Of a DNA stretch of 64,000 bases, positions 21,642-32,818 are shown piece after piece. The first letter of the stretch is position 1. Each line of letters opens with the position of its first letter. A program made the position numbers and the translations under genes. The stretch is from contig NZ_CP126739.1 in assembly GCF_030246885.1 (NCBI RefSeq), positions 806,001 to 870,000 on the forward strand. Direction: 5' to 3'. Below the pieces are notes generated by a model, which was not told the DNA's origin, ran no database searches, and saw nothing but the letters and a program-made list of their open reading frames with translations. Source of the DNA: Microbacterium sp. zg-B185. GTDB taxonomy: Bacteria; Actinomycetota; Actinomycetes; Actinomycetales; Microbacteriaceae.

Positions 21642-22298
21642 ATGGAAACCAGCATTGTCGGCGTGGGAGTGGGCATCACCGATCGCTTCCGCTCGGTTGT
21701 TGACGACAAGACCGCCCGCATCGAGACCCTTGCGCCACGCGCTCAGCGCGTGGATGTCAAAGTGACCCACCGGGCGTACCACAACGGTCGCATGGAGGAC
21801 GAAACGGTCGAGCTGACGCTCACCGGGCGGGGTCCTCTGGTTCGGGCCGAGGCAACAGACGCCGACAAGTTCGCCGCGCTGGACATGGCGGTGGACAAGC
21901 TGTGCGAGCAGCTGCGGCGCGCGAAGGACAAGCGCGTCGATGCCCGCAACCACCCGCGCGGTGCCAAGTTCGAGAAGGAGAGCGGCGAGCTCTCCGGCAT
22001 CGACGTGCAGCCGGCATCGATGGATGTGATCCAGGCTGTGGCCACCGGAGAGATCCCGGTGGTGGCCGGCGGCCAGGACGAGGCGGATTACACCCCCGTG
22101 GTCATCCGCACGAAGGAGTTCGACCCGGAGTGGATGTCTGTCGAGGAAGCCGTTGACCGCATGGAACTGGTCGGGCACGACTTCTTCCTGTTCATCGACG
22201 CGCGCACCGATCACCCCAGCGTCGTGTACCGCCGCAAAGGCTGGGATTACGGCGTGATCTCTCTGACCACCCAGACGGCGCCGGCGGCAGTCGCGTAG
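21642..22298 (+). CDS. hpf: Ribosome hibernation-promoting factor, long form
   Basis: This 218-residue protein has an N-terminal ribosome-binding domain (IVGVGVGITDRFRSVVDDK, then VELTLTGRGPLVRAEATDAD and AALDMAVDKLCEQLRRAKDK) and the C-terminal dimerisation domain (VVIRTKEFDPEWMSVEEAVD, LVGHDFFLFIDA, VYRRKGWDYGVI). Long-form HPF dimerises 70S ribosomes into inactive 100S particles in stationary phase. The ATG at 21642 is preceded by a perfect AGGAGG. A strong terminator follows. Confidence 0.96.
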   Translation: METSIVGVGVGITDRFRSVVDDKTARIETLAPRAQRVDVKVTHRAYHNGRMEDETVELTLTGRGPLVRAEATDADKFAALDMAVDKLCEQLRRAKDKRVDARNHPRGAKFEKESGELSGIDVQPASMDVIQAVATGEIPVVAGGQDEADYTPVVIRTKEFDPEWMSVEEAVDRMELVGHDFFLFIDARTDHPSVVYRRKGWDYGVISLTTQTAPAAVA

Positions 22299-22333
22299 CG
22301 GCCGGGAGCTCTGGTCCGCTCAGTGGAGCGCAC

Positions 22334-22371
22334 GGAAAACGGGATGCCTCGCACGAGGCATCCCGTTTTCC
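22334..22371. terminator. Bidirectional terminator after hpf
   Basis: GGAAAACGGGATGCCTC and its exact complement flank a GCAC loop, a 17-bp stem with A-runs on one side and T-runs on the other. It separates hpf from the converging coiled-coil gene, whose stop is one base away. Confidence 0.92.
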
Positions 22372-22372
22372 G

Positions 22373-23722
22373 TCAGTCGAACATGCCGCCCAGCAGGCTG
22401 CCGATGACCAGGCCGCCGAGGATGCCGCCCATCGGATCCCCGCGACGCTGGCCGCCGTCGTCGCCGCCGCCGTACCCCCATCCGCCGGGTCCGCCGGGGG
22501 GCCGCGACTGGTCGATGTCGCGCTGCGCGAGCTGAAGTCCCTCGCTGGCGAGGTACGCGATCCGGCGCGACATCGCCAGCGCCTGCTCGCGGTGATCCTC
22601 GTCGATGACGGTGGCGGCGGCGGCCGAGGCGCCCAGGTAACGGTCGAGGTCGAGACGGATCCGCTCTGCTTCGGCCACGCGCGTGCGGGCGTCGGCGCCG
22701 ATCCAGCCGCGGTGCCCGGCGATCACGTCGCGCGCCACCGCCAGCTGCCGGTCCGCGTCGTCGATGGAGTGACGGACCTGCTCGAGCGGGGGGATCTGGC
22801 GCGCCGCACGCTCGCGCGCGGTCTCGATGGCCGCGTCCAGGCCGGTGTTGGCCGCGCGGAGGCGGGTCAGGTCCGTGAACGGATTGGTCTTCGCGCCGAC
22901 CGGCGGCAACGAGGCGAGGGCCTGTTCGAGCGAGGCCACGGCGGTGGCCACCCCGGGCACGGCCGGGGCGTTGCGGGCCTCGACCAGATCCCCGCGCGAG
23001 TCCTCCACGACGGCGGCGAGCGTGGATTCGGCGCGGAGCGCCTCGATCTCGAAGGTCTCGACGGCGTCGATCAGCGCGACCGCGCGGCGCCCCGCCTCGA
23101 TAGCCGTCTCCAGTGCCAGATTCGCCTGCTCCCGCTGCCCGGCTTCGCGGCGACGCGACGCGATACCCGCGCTGTGCTGAGCGAACTTCAGCAGCTGTTC
23201 GGCTTCATCCGCGTTCTCGGCGACCTGCCGCAGGGCATCGTCGGAGTAGCGCTCCGCCAGGCGGGCGATGGTCTCGCGGGTGTGGGGGAGGCGGGCACGC
23301 TGGCGCTCCGCATCCGCCTCGAGCGCGGCGAGGATCTCGGGAGCGCGTCGGGCCTTGGCGATCGGCTCGGCGAGCGCCGCCGTGCGGTCATCGAGCAGCT
23401 CCTGAGCCCACTCGCTGAGCTGCACGATCCGCGCGTTGCGGGTGCGCAGCTCCTCCGGGGTGTCCGGGATCTCGTCGAAGTTCAGCTGATTGAGGTGGAA
23501 GGCCTCCTGCAGGTGCTGGCGCACCGAGGTGAGAGCCTCGCGCAGCTCGCGGGTCGGCCCGACGCCCAGTTCCGCCTCGGCGAAGTCGAGCTCGTCGGTG
23601 GTGACGCGGAGTCGCTCATCGGCCTCGACCAGCGCCCTGCCCGCGCGCCGGGCCAGGTCGGCGTCCTGCGCCTCCAGCGCTTCCTGCTCTTCTCGCTTGC
23701 GTTTACCCCAGAATCCAGCCAT
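22373..23722 (-). CDS. Coiled-coil protein resembling the C-terminal half of TPM-domain proteins, lacking the TPM domain
   Basis: This 449-residue, highly charged helical protein has no signal peptide or N-terminal membrane helix. The body is heptad-like (residues 5-400), with landmarks ALVEADERLRVTTDELDFAE, FDEIPDTPEELRTRNARIVQ and WIGADARTRVAEAERIRLDL that resemble the cytoplasmic helical half of actinobacterial TPM (TLP18.3/Psb32/MOLO-1) proteins. It ends with a glycine-rich linker and MGGILGGLVIGSLLGGMFD, also a TPM-protein feature. The TPM domain itself is absent. I infer a cytosolic paralogue; function unknown. Confidence 0.7.
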   Translation of the reverse strand: MAGFWGKRKREEQEALEAQDADLARRAGRALVEADERLRVTTDELDFAEAELGVGPTRELREALTSVRQHLQEAFHLNQLNFDEIPDTPEELRTRNARIVQLSEWAQELLDDRTAALAEPIAKARRAPEILAALEADAERQRARLPHTRETIARLAERYSDDALRQVAENADEAEQLLKFAQHSAGIASRRREAGQREQANLALETAIEAGRRAVALIDAVETFEIEALRAESTLAAVVEDSRGDLVEARNAPAVPGVATAVASLEQALASLPPVGAKTNPFTDLTRLRAANTGLDAAIETARERAARQIPPLEQVRHSIDDADRQLAVARDVIAGHRGWIGADARTRVAEAERIRLDLDRYLGASAAAATVIDEDHREQALAMSRRIAYLASEGLQLAQRDIDQSRPPGGPGGWGYGGGDDGGQRRGDPMGGILGGLVIGSLLGGMFD

Positions 23723-23775
23723 GAGTAGATCCTAGGTTCGCTTCCGGGGTGCACGTCTGCGGTTCGCCGACGCGG

Positions 23776-25596
23776 TCACGCGTCGTCGACGGAGTCCCGA
23801 TGACGCGGTTTGCGCGCAGGACGGTCGTCTGCGTCCGGCCGGCGCGGTCCGCCGGAGTCCGGACGCAGCTCGATGAGCTTTCCCGAGATGCGCGTGTCGG
23901 CGAGTCGTGCGAGCGTCTCGGCGGACAGGTCTGCCGGCAGCTCGACGAGCGAGAAGTCGGGACGGATCTGGATCGCACCGAAATCGCCGCGGCTGAGTCC
24001 GCCTTCGTTGGCCAGCGCGCCGACGATCTGGCGCGGCTCGACGCGGTGGCGTTTGCCGACAGCCAGGCGATACGTGGCCATCCGGCTGTTGCTGGTCCGC
24101 TGACGCCGCTCGGGGCGCTCAGCGCGGTCGTCGCGGTCGAATCGTCCGGGCCGCTCGCCGCGGTCGCTGCGGTCGTCGCGGTCGAATTTCTGTCGCGCCG
24201 GTTCCGGCTCCAGCAGCAGCGGCGATTCGCCCTGGGCGACGACGGCCAGCGCCGCGGCGACATCGACCTCGGGGACGTCGTGGTGGCGCACGTAGTGGGC
24301 GATGACGTCCCGGAAGCCGGCGATCCGCTCGGTCTGATCCAGCGCCGCGGTGATCCGGTCGTCGAAGCGGGCCAGGCGGGTAACGTTGACGTCTTCGGCG
24401 GTGGGCAGCTGCATCTGGGTGAGCGGCTGGCGGGTCGCCCGCTCGATCGCCGAAACGAGGCCGCGCTCGCGCGGGGTGACGAAGCTGATCGCGACGCCGG
24501 TGCGTCCGGCGCGGCCGGTGCGGCCGATGCGGTGCACGTAGGACTCGGGGTCGGTGGGGATGTCGAAGTTGATCACGTGCGAGATCCGGTCGACGTCCAA
24601 TCCACGGGCTGCGACATCCGTCGCCACCAGGATGTCGAGCTTGCCGGACTTGAGCTGGTTCACGGTCCGCTCGCGCTGCACCTGGGCGATGTCGCCGTTG
24701 ATCGCGGCGGCGCTGTAGCCGCGTGCGCGCAGCTTCTCCGCGACCTCCTCGGTCGCGGACTTGGTGCGGGCGAACACGATCATGCCCTCGAAGTTCTCCA
24801 CCTCCAGGATGCGGGTGAGCGCATCGATCTTCTGCTGGAAGGACACGATCAGGTACCGCTGCGTCGTGGAGGCCGAGGTGGTCGTCTTGGTCTTGACGGT
24901 GATCTCTTCGGGGTCGTGCAGATACTGCTTCGACATGCGGCGGATCGCGGCCGGCATCGTCGCGGAGAACAGAGCGACCTGCTTGGTCGACGGCGTGTCG
25001 GCGAGGATCGTCTCGACATCCTCGGCGAAGCCCATTTTGAGCATCTCATCGGCCTCGTCCAGCACCAGGTACTTCAGCTCGGACAGATCCAGCGTGCCCT
25101 TGTCCAGGTGATCCATGATGCGCCCGGGCGTGCCGACGATGATGTGCACGCCCCGGCGCAGTGCGGACAGCTGCACCCCGTAGCCCTGACCGCCGTACAC
25201 CGGCAGCACGCGGACGCCGCGTGTGTGCGAGGCGTACTTCTCGAACGCCTCGCAGACCTGAAGCGCGAGTTCGCGCGTGGGTGCGAGCACGAGCGCCTGG
25301 GGCGACTTCTGCGACACGTCCAGGCGGTCCAGGATGGGCAGCGCGAACGCCGCCGTCTTGCCGGTTCCGGTCTGCGCGAGACCGACGACGTCGCGTCCGG
25401 CCAGCAGCGTCGGGATCGTCGCAGCCTGGATGGCGGACGGGGTCTCGTACCCGACGTCGCGGAGCGCCTTGAGCACCGCATCGCCCAATCCGAGGTCGGC
25501 GAACGTCATCGCGGCGGGCTCCTCAGGAGCCGCGGCCTCGACGGAGACATCGTCTGTTGACACAGTTAAGGGTAAGGCGTCCGCCTGAGAGCTCAC
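23776..25596 (-). CDS. deaD: DEAD-box RNA helicase (DeaD/CsdA type)
   Basis: This 606-residue helicase has the Q motif, motif I AQTGTGKT (K80), PTRELA, motif II VLDEADEML, motif III SATMP, then domain 2 with IVFARTKSATEEVA, LVATDVAARGLDVD and HRIGRTGRAGR. An Arg/Asp-rich linker and a DbpA-type RNA-binding domain (about 505-580) follow. It remodels structured RNA in ribosome assembly, cold adaptation or RNA decay. The GTG at 25596 is the longest start; an ATG at 25509 with an AGGAG site is a good alternative. Confidence 0.95.
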   Translation of the reverse strand: MSSQADALPLTVSTDDVSVEAAAPEEPAAMTFADLGLGDAVLKALRDVGYETPSAIQAATIPTLLAGRDVVGLAQTGTGKTAAFALPILDRLDVSQKSPQALVLAPTRELALQVCEAFEKYASHTRGVRVLPVYGGQGYGVQLSALRRGVHIIVGTPGRIMDHLDKGTLDLSELKYLVLDEADEMLKMGFAEDVETILADTPSTKQVALFSATMPAAIRRMSKQYLHDPEEITVKTKTTTSASTTQRYLIVSFQQKIDALTRILEVENFEGMIVFARTKSATEEVAEKLRARGYSAAAINGDIAQVQRERTVNQLKSGKLDILVATDVAARGLDVDRISHVINFDIPTDPESYVHRIGRTGRAGRTGVAISFVTPRERGLVSAIERATRQPLTQMQLPTAEDVNVTRLARFDDRITAALDQTERIAGFRDVIAHYVRHHDVPEVDVAAALAVVAQGESPLLLEPEPARQKFDRDDRSDRGERPGRFDRDDRAERPERRQRTSNSRMATYRLAVGKRHRVEPRQIVGALANEGGLSRGDFGAIQIRPDFSLVELPADLSAETLARLADTRISGKLIELRPDSGGPRRPDADDRPARKPRHRDSVDDA

Positions 25597-25624
25597 ACCG
25601 CACCCACCACCGGGGCGATGCGGC

Positions 25625-26230
25625 TCAGGCGATCGCGACCGTCTCGACGCGCGCCGGGCGCCCCCGCTTGGGACGCTCGCTGGCCAGTGCGAGCGGCGTC
25701 GCGGCTTCCGGATGCCGGGACAGCAGGCGCTGGGTCTCCTCCAACCACCGCAGCTCTGCTTCGGCGTGCGCGATCCCGGCCTCGGCGATCAGCGTGCGGC
25801 CCAGCTCCTGCGGACCGGGCAGCGACGCAGCCGCGCGTGCGACCCGGGTCAGCTCGTCCAGCTGCGCCCGGGAGGCCTGCTGCTGCGCGCGGATGATGCC
25901 CGCGACGTCCACCCCCGGCAGGCTGGTCGCGACGGCGAGCTTGGTCGCCAGTTCGTCGCGGGCACCCTGACTCCGCTCGACCGGGGCGGCCAGCCATGAC
26001 GCCACCGCGGCGGACCCGGCATCCGTGATGGCGTAATACACGTGCCCGTGGCTGTCGGTCTCCCCCTTCTGGACGAACCCGTCACGCTCGAGCCGGTCCA
26101 GGGTGTTGTAGATCTGCCCGACATTCAGCGGCCGGCTGGAACCGGTCCGCCGCTCGAACTCCGCTCGCAGCTGGTACCCGTAGCAGGGACCTTGGTCGAG
26201 GATGGCCAGCAGGCTCTGCCGCACCGACAT
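25625..26230 (-). CDS. PadR family transcriptional regulator
   Basis: This 201-residue protein has an N-terminal winged helix (MSVRQSLLAILDQGPCYGYQ, then LNVGQIYNTLDRLERDGFV) and the long C-terminal helices of PadR subfamily 2 proteins that form the dimer. PadR proteins usually repress a nearby efflux or enzyme gene. No such gene is adjacent; DeaD lies downstream on the same strand and secA starts divergently. I chose the ATG at 26230 because it begins the domain and has a GGGAG site. Palindromic sites lie just upstream. Confidence 0.9.
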   Translation of the reverse strand: MSVRQSLLAILDQGPCYGYQLRAEFERRTGSSRPLNVGQIYNTLDRLERDGFVQKGETDSHGHVYYAITDAGSAAVASWLAAPVERSQGARDELATKLAVATSLPGVDVAGIIRAQQQASRAQLDELTRVARAAASLPGPQELGRTLIAEAGIAHAEAELRWLEETQRLLSRHPEAATPLALASERPKRGRPARVETVAIA

Positions 26231-26266
26231 GGGAACTCCCGCTTCTGTCTGCACGCCCGTTGCATG

Positions 26267-26310
26267 CATACCCGGTATGTAGTCACGGAGTATATGCATA
26301 CCGGGAAAGC
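26267..26310. promoter_or_regulatory. Palindromic operator candidate for the PadR regulator
   Basis: CATACCCGGTATG (26267-26279) is a 6-1-6 palindrome, and GCATACCGGG recurs about 30 bp away (26297-26306). The patch is AT-rich and includes the TATATGCATA hexamers expected of a promoter. It lies 37-75 bp before the padR ATG, fitting autorepression, and could also affect secA. Confidence 0.55.
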
Positions 26311-26480
26311 ACCGCGGGATGCCGGGATCCTGCGTGTCGGTCGCCGCGCGCGCCGCATGCGCTCTCAGTCACAGGGCACTCCAAGGTCACAGGCGGATAA
26401 CATGACTGGGTATGCCTGTGCGCTCAGCGTCGGGCGGCGAAGGCGCGGATCGCGCCGCACCTGACAGATGGAGATGCTTC

Positions 26481-29288
<2,808 letters not shown>

Positions 29289-29319
29289 GGGCCGCGGGCC
29301 AATCCTGACCCGCTGGCCC
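29289..29319 (+). terminator. secA terminator hairpin
   Basis: GGGCC plus GCGGG pair with CCCGC and GGCCC (one-base bulge) directly after the secA stop, with a 10-base loop. A second hairpin GGCCCG-CTTTT-CGGGCC follows at 29337-29353. Confidence 0.7.
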
Positions 29320-29414
29320 TCTCGGACGTGGCGGTGGGCCCGCTTTTCGGGCCGGAGCGGCGCTGCCGTGACGCTGTCGATGCGCCGGCGCGCATCGATC
29401 CACGTCGCGGCAAC

Positions 29415-29420
29415 TATCCT
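29415..29420 (+). promoter_or_regulatory. -10 element, leaderless aminotransferase transcript
   Basis: TATCCT ends six bases before the ATG at 29427, so transcription would start on or next to the A of the ATG. Confidence 0.6.
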
Positions 29421-29426
29421 GAACCG

Positions 29427-30653
29427 ATGAGCCCCCTCCGCCCCCTGGACCAGTCGAGCAAGCTGAAGGACGTTCTCTACGAGATCCGCGGGCAGGCGCT
29501 CGTCGAGGCGCATCGCCTCGAGAGCGACGGGCACACCATCCTCAAGCTGAACACCGGTAACCCGGCCGGGTTCGGGTTCGAGGCGCCGTTCCAGATCGTG
29601 CGGGACATGATCGAGGCCATCCCGCGCGCGCACGGGTACAGCGACAGCCGCGGCATCATCTCCGCGCGCCGGGCGGTGGTGTACCGCTACGAGCAGCTGG
29701 AGACCTTCCCCGCTTTCGGGCCGGACGATGTGTTCCTCGGCAACGGCGTGTCCGAGCTGATCACGATGACCATGCAGGCGCTGCTGGACGAAGGCGACGA
29801 GGTGCTCATCCCGGCGCCGGACTACCCGCTCTGGACGGCGATGACCAGCCTCGGCGGCGGCACCCCGCTGCACTACCGCTGCGATGAGCTCAACGGCTGG
29901 CAGCCGGACCTGGAGGACATCCGCGCGCAGATCACTCCCCGCACCAAGGCGATCGTGGTGATCAATCCGAACAACCCCACCGGCGCCGTCTACACGCGAG
30001 AGGTGCTCGAGGGCATCGCCGCCATCGCGCGGGAGCATTCGCTGCTGCTGCTGTCCGACGAGATCTATGACCGCATCCTCTTCGACGATGCCGAGCACAT
30101 CCCGATGGCCACCATCGCGCCCGACCTGCTGTGCCTGACCTTCAACGGCCTGTCCAAGACCTATCGCGTCGCCGGATACCGCTCGGGCTGGCTGGTCATC
30201 ACGGGCCCGCAGGATCATGCGGCGGGCTTCCTGGAGGGCATCAACCTGCTCGCCTCCACGCGCCTGTGCCCGAATGTGCCCGCGCAGCACGCCGTCCAGG
30301 CGGCACTGTCGGGGGTGCAGTCGATCGACTCGCTCATCGCCCCGACGGGCCGGCTCCACGAGCAGCGGGATGCCGCGTGGCAGGGTCTCGAGGCGATTCC
30401 GGGTGTCAGCTGCGTCAAACCGGCGGGCGCGTTGTACGCGTTCCCCCGTTTCGATCCCGAGGTGTACGAGATCCGCGACGACGCCAAGCTCGTCTACGAC
30501 TTCCTCGTGGCCGAGCACGTCCTGCTGGTCCAGGGGACCGGATTCAACTGGCCCACGCCCGACCACGTCCGCATCGTGACGCTGCCCGAGGCGAGGGTGC
30601 TGTCCGAAGCCATCGAACGGCTCGGGAACTTCCTGTCCTCGTACCGGCAGTGA
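29427..30653 (+). CDS. Pyridoxal phosphate-dependent aminotransferase, alanine-aminotransferase type
   Basis: This 408-residue fold-type I enzyme has GYSDSRGI near residue 72, the cofactor motif NPNNPTGAVYTREVLE and the Schiff-base lysine in NGLSKTYRVAGYRSGW, followed by CVKPAGALYAFPRF and the C-terminal QGTGFNWPTPDHVRIV. That pattern fits AlaA/AlaT, which makes alanine from pyruvate and glutamate; a related amino-acid specificity is possible. The ATG at 29427 begins the conserved N-terminus. Confidence 0.92.
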   Translation: MSPLRPLDQSSKLKDVLYEIRGQALVEAHRLESDGHTILKLNTGNPAGFGFEAPFQIVRDMIEAIPRAHGYSDSRGIISARRAVVYRYEQLETFPAFGPDDVFLGNGVSELITMTMQALLDEGDEVLIPAPDYPLWTAMTSLGGGTPLHYRCDELNGWQPDLEDIRAQITPRTKAIVVINPNNPTGAVYTREVLEGIAAIAREHSLLLLSDEIYDRILFDDAEHIPMATIAPDLLCLTFNGLSKTYRVAGYRSGWLVITGPQDHAAGFLEGINLLASTRLCPNVPAQHAVQAALSGVQSIDSLIAPTGRLHEQRDAAWQGLEAIPGVSCVKPAGALYAFPRFDPEVYEIRDDAKLVYDFLVAEHVLLVQGTGFNWPTPDHVRIVTLPEARVLSEAIERLGNFLSSYRQ

Positions 30654-30785
30654 CCGGTCCGGGGTAGGGGTTCCGCCGCCGACCTCCGCACAGAAGGCCG
30701 TCCGGGCGCGGCTCGCCGATCTGTGTGTGACGAGGGGCGCGGCCGCGGCATCCGTCAAGCCCTTCCGGGGCCGCCGCACGGGTCC

Positions 30786-30791
30786 TATCGT
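30786..30791 (+). promoter_or_regulatory. -10 element, leaderless small-protein transcript
   Basis: TATCGT ends six bases before the ATG at 30798, the same spacing as at other starts here. Confidence 0.55.
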
Positions 30792-30797
30792 GACGAC

Positions 30798-31145
30798 ATG
30801 TCCATCGAACTGAACAAAGCCGCCCTCCGCAACGCCCGCTCGCTCGTCCGCGACGGAAAGGTCGTCCGTGACGAGCGCGACGACTGGTCGGAGGCGGCGC
30901 CCACGGCGGACGAGGAGAACGCGTTCATCGAGCGGGAGGGATGGACGGAGTATTCGCACTGGCACCTCGGCGTCGACCACAGCGAGAACGCGGAGACGAA
31001 AGGCGCGTACTCGTTCCCCTTCGGCGACTTCCGCAAAGTGCACCGATCCGGTGTGATCGCCGGCGAGAGCCGCGCCGGTCAGTTCGATCACATCGAGATC
31101 CGCGACGCCCTGAAGAAGCTGCTGGAGCTCATCGACACGGAGTGA
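30798..31145 (+). CDS. Conserved hypothetical protein (115 aa)
   Basis: A soluble acidic protein with no membrane segment or signal peptide. The pattern ERDDWSEAAPTADEENAFIE, then GWTEYSHWHLGVD, then YSFPFGDFRKVHRSG and an amphipathic C-terminal helix DALKKLLELID matches a small protein I recall from many actinobacterial genomes, always without a function. It has its own likely leaderless promoter and is convergent with the Rv3235-family gene. Confidence 0.8.
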   Translation: MSIELNKAALRNARSLVRDGKVVRDERDDWSEAAPTADEENAFIEREGWTEYSHWHLGVDHSENAETKGAYSFPFGDFRKVHRSGVIAGESRAGQFDHIEIRDALKKLLELIDTE

Positions 31146-31202
31146 TCCGCTCACGGTGCGGAAACCTGGCTGCAGCGACGCCGGATCAGACCCGGAGCCC
31201 GG

Positions 31203-31643
31203 TCAGAGGAGGGCGAGGGACGTGGCCCGCCAGCGTCCGTCCATGCCCTCCAGCCGCAGCGCGACCGCCCGGGTACGCGCGGGACCCTGCACGATCACGA
31301 CCGCCTCGAGCACACCGTCCGCCGGGGACGAGTGATGCACCGACAGCAGCGCATGCACCGGGCGCTTCGCGGGCACGCCCCGGGCGCTGCGGGCGCGCGC
31401 GGCCAGGTTGGCGCGGGTCACCAGCTTGCGGTACGCATCCTCGGTGAGCCAGCGTGCGAGCTGGTCGACCTCGCGCACCCCTGCGAAGACTTCGAGCACC
31501 CCGCGCGTGAGGTTGCGCAGGAACGGCTCCGGGGCGGGAAGGTGCGTGGACGGTGTGCGCTGCGGGGCGAAGAACTCCGAGAGCTCGAGCGCACCGACCG
31601 GCGCGGAATCTGCGCGGGCGGCCCGCGAGGGCGTCGTTGCCAT
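31203..31643 (-). CDS. Rv3235 family protein
   Basis: This 146-residue protein has a polar N-terminus and an alpha/beta core, LTRGVLEVFAGVREVDQLAR, then VTRANLAARAR, ending in a strand-rich part AVALRLEGMDGRWRATSLAL. This fits the Rv3235 family, which lies close to secA in actinobacteria and has no known function. The ATG at 31643 is preferred over an upstream TTG. The W-R-A-T-S-L-A-L ending is characteristic. Confidence 0.8.
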   Translation of the reverse strand: MATTPSRAARADSAPVGALELSEFFAPQRTPSTHLPAPEPFLRNLTRGVLEVFAGVREVDQLARWLTEDAYRKLVTRANLAARARSARGVPAKRPVHALLSVHHSSPADGVLEAVVIVQGPARTRAVALRLEGMDGRWRATSLALL

Positions 31644-31759
31644 GAGTGCCAATCTCGACGGGGGGATGTCTTGCGGAAATTAGACCACGAGGCAAGTACC
31701 CGGAAGAAGACTCGAAATCCAGCTGTGGAGAACTTCTCATCCAGTCGTGATGATTGCCC

Positions 31760-31765
31760 TACTCT
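31760..31765 (+). promoter_or_regulatory. -10 element, leaderless transcript of the unknown gene at 31772
   Basis: TACTCT ends six bases before the GTG at 31772. No Shine-Dalgarno lies upstream, which supports the GTG as a leaderless start. Confidence 0.55.
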
Positions 31766-31771
31766 CGCTGG

Positions 31772-32371
31772 GTGCGCTGGGATCGCTTCTTCGACGACCT
31801 CGAAGGTCAGCTCGCTTCGGAGTGGGAGGCGGAGCGCGCGGCGCTGGACACCGAGGCAGAGCGGCTGCGGCTTTCGCGGGTCATCCTGCGGGAACGGCTG
31901 AGTGCGCTCATCGGTCGCAGCCGCGAGACTCCCGCCCCGTCCTTCGAAGTCGCCGACGGCACCGTGCTGGCCGCGGAGGTGACCGGCGTCGGCGCGGACT
32001 GGGCGGCGCTGGAAGGCGGTCGCTCCGGCGCTCTGATCGTACCGTTCGGCGCCATCACGGCCATCGGGATGCCGCACGCGGATGTGCTGCGCAGCGCGCG
32101 GCCGGCAGCCGGTCCGGTGTCCCTGGCGGAGCGGATGACGCTCGGCTTCGTGCTGCGCGACCTGGTGCGTCGCCGGGTCTGCATCCGGGCGCATCTGGTG
32201 CACGGACGGATGCTCGCCGGAACGATCGATCGCGCCGGAGCGGACCACTTCGACATCGCCCTGCACGAGCCGGGAACGCCGCGGCGTGCTACGGATGTCA
32301 CCGGGCACCGCCTCGTGCCGTTCTCGGCACTGGCCTGGATCCGCCTGGACGCGGGTGCGGCACTGAGCTGA
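31772..32371 (+). CDS. Conserved hypothetical protein, possible Sm-like fold
   Basis: This 199-residue protein starts VRWDRFFDDLEGQLASEWEA and has a helical N-terminus of about 60 residues. Two beta-rich parts follow; the second (LRDLVRRRVCIRAHLVHGRM, then LAGTIDRAGADHFDIAL and VTGHRLVPFSALAWIRL) has the strand order and IDRAGADHFDI turn of an Sm/LSm-like barrel. The fold assignment is inference. It lies between an Rv3235-family gene and a BldC-like gene, in a block often conserved near secA in this family. The GTG at 31772 has its own -10. Confidence 0.6.
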   Translation: MRWDRFFDDLEGQLASEWEAERAALDTEAERLRLSRVILRERLSALIGRSRETPAPSFEVADGTVLAAEVTGVGADWAALEGGRSGALIVPFGAITAIGMPHADVLRSARPAAGPVSLAERMTLGFVLRDLVRRRVCIRAHLVHGRMLAGTIDRAGADHFDIALHEPGTPRRATDVTGHRLVPFSALAWIRLDAGAALS

Positions 32372-32438
32372 CCGACTGCCGCGCGTTCGACGGGCGCTCG
32401 CGCGGTGCGACCCGGTCGACGACCGGTGGCCGCGCCCC

Positions 32439-32720
32439 TCAGTCCGGCGTGCCGACGATCCCGGTGCCCCACAGCTCCGGGAAGCTGGCCTCGTTCGACT
32501 GCCGCCACAGCGCCATGCGCCGTGCCTCCTCGGTCTGCGCGTCGAGGTATTCCGCCACGCTGGCCTCTTCGATCCGCCAGCGCGCCGGGGAGCCCACCCG
32601 CATTCCGCGCAGACGGCGCTGTTCCACGAGGGCCATGACCTCATCGACCGTTACTCCGAGCACCTCCGCGACCTGTGCCGGAGCCAGCAGGCGCACGTCA
32701 GACGTCGGAATCCCGGACAT
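32439..32720 (-). CDS. BldC-like helix-turn-helix protein
   Basis: A 93-residue MerR-type DNA-binding domain protein (LAPAQVAEVLGVTVDEVMAL, RRLRGMRVGSPARWRIEEA) with a helix, wing and recognition helix as in BldC or excisionases, and no effector domain. The C-terminus is short and ends with a Trp/Gly-rich stretch. It probably binds DNA cooperatively; targets are unknown. The ATG at 32720 fits a CATAAT hexamer (32727-32732) six bases upstream. Confidence 0.85.
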   Translation of the reverse strand: MSGIPTSDVRLLAPAQVAEVLGVTVDEVMALVEQRRLRGMRVGSPARWRIEEASVAEYLDAQTEEARRMALWRQSNEASFPELWGTGIVGTPD

Positions 32721-32726
32721 GTCCCC

Positions 32727-32732
32727 ATTATG
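32727..32732 (-). promoter_or_regulatory. -10 element, leaderless BldC-like transcript
   Basis: CATAAT on the minus strand ends six bases before the ATG. Confidence 0.55.
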
Positions 32733-32818
32733 TGGGCGGGCCGATCCGTGCCGATGGAGCACACGCGCGCTGTGGATAACCGCGGCGGCGATTCGGCGCT
32801 CTGCGTCACGATGGTCTC

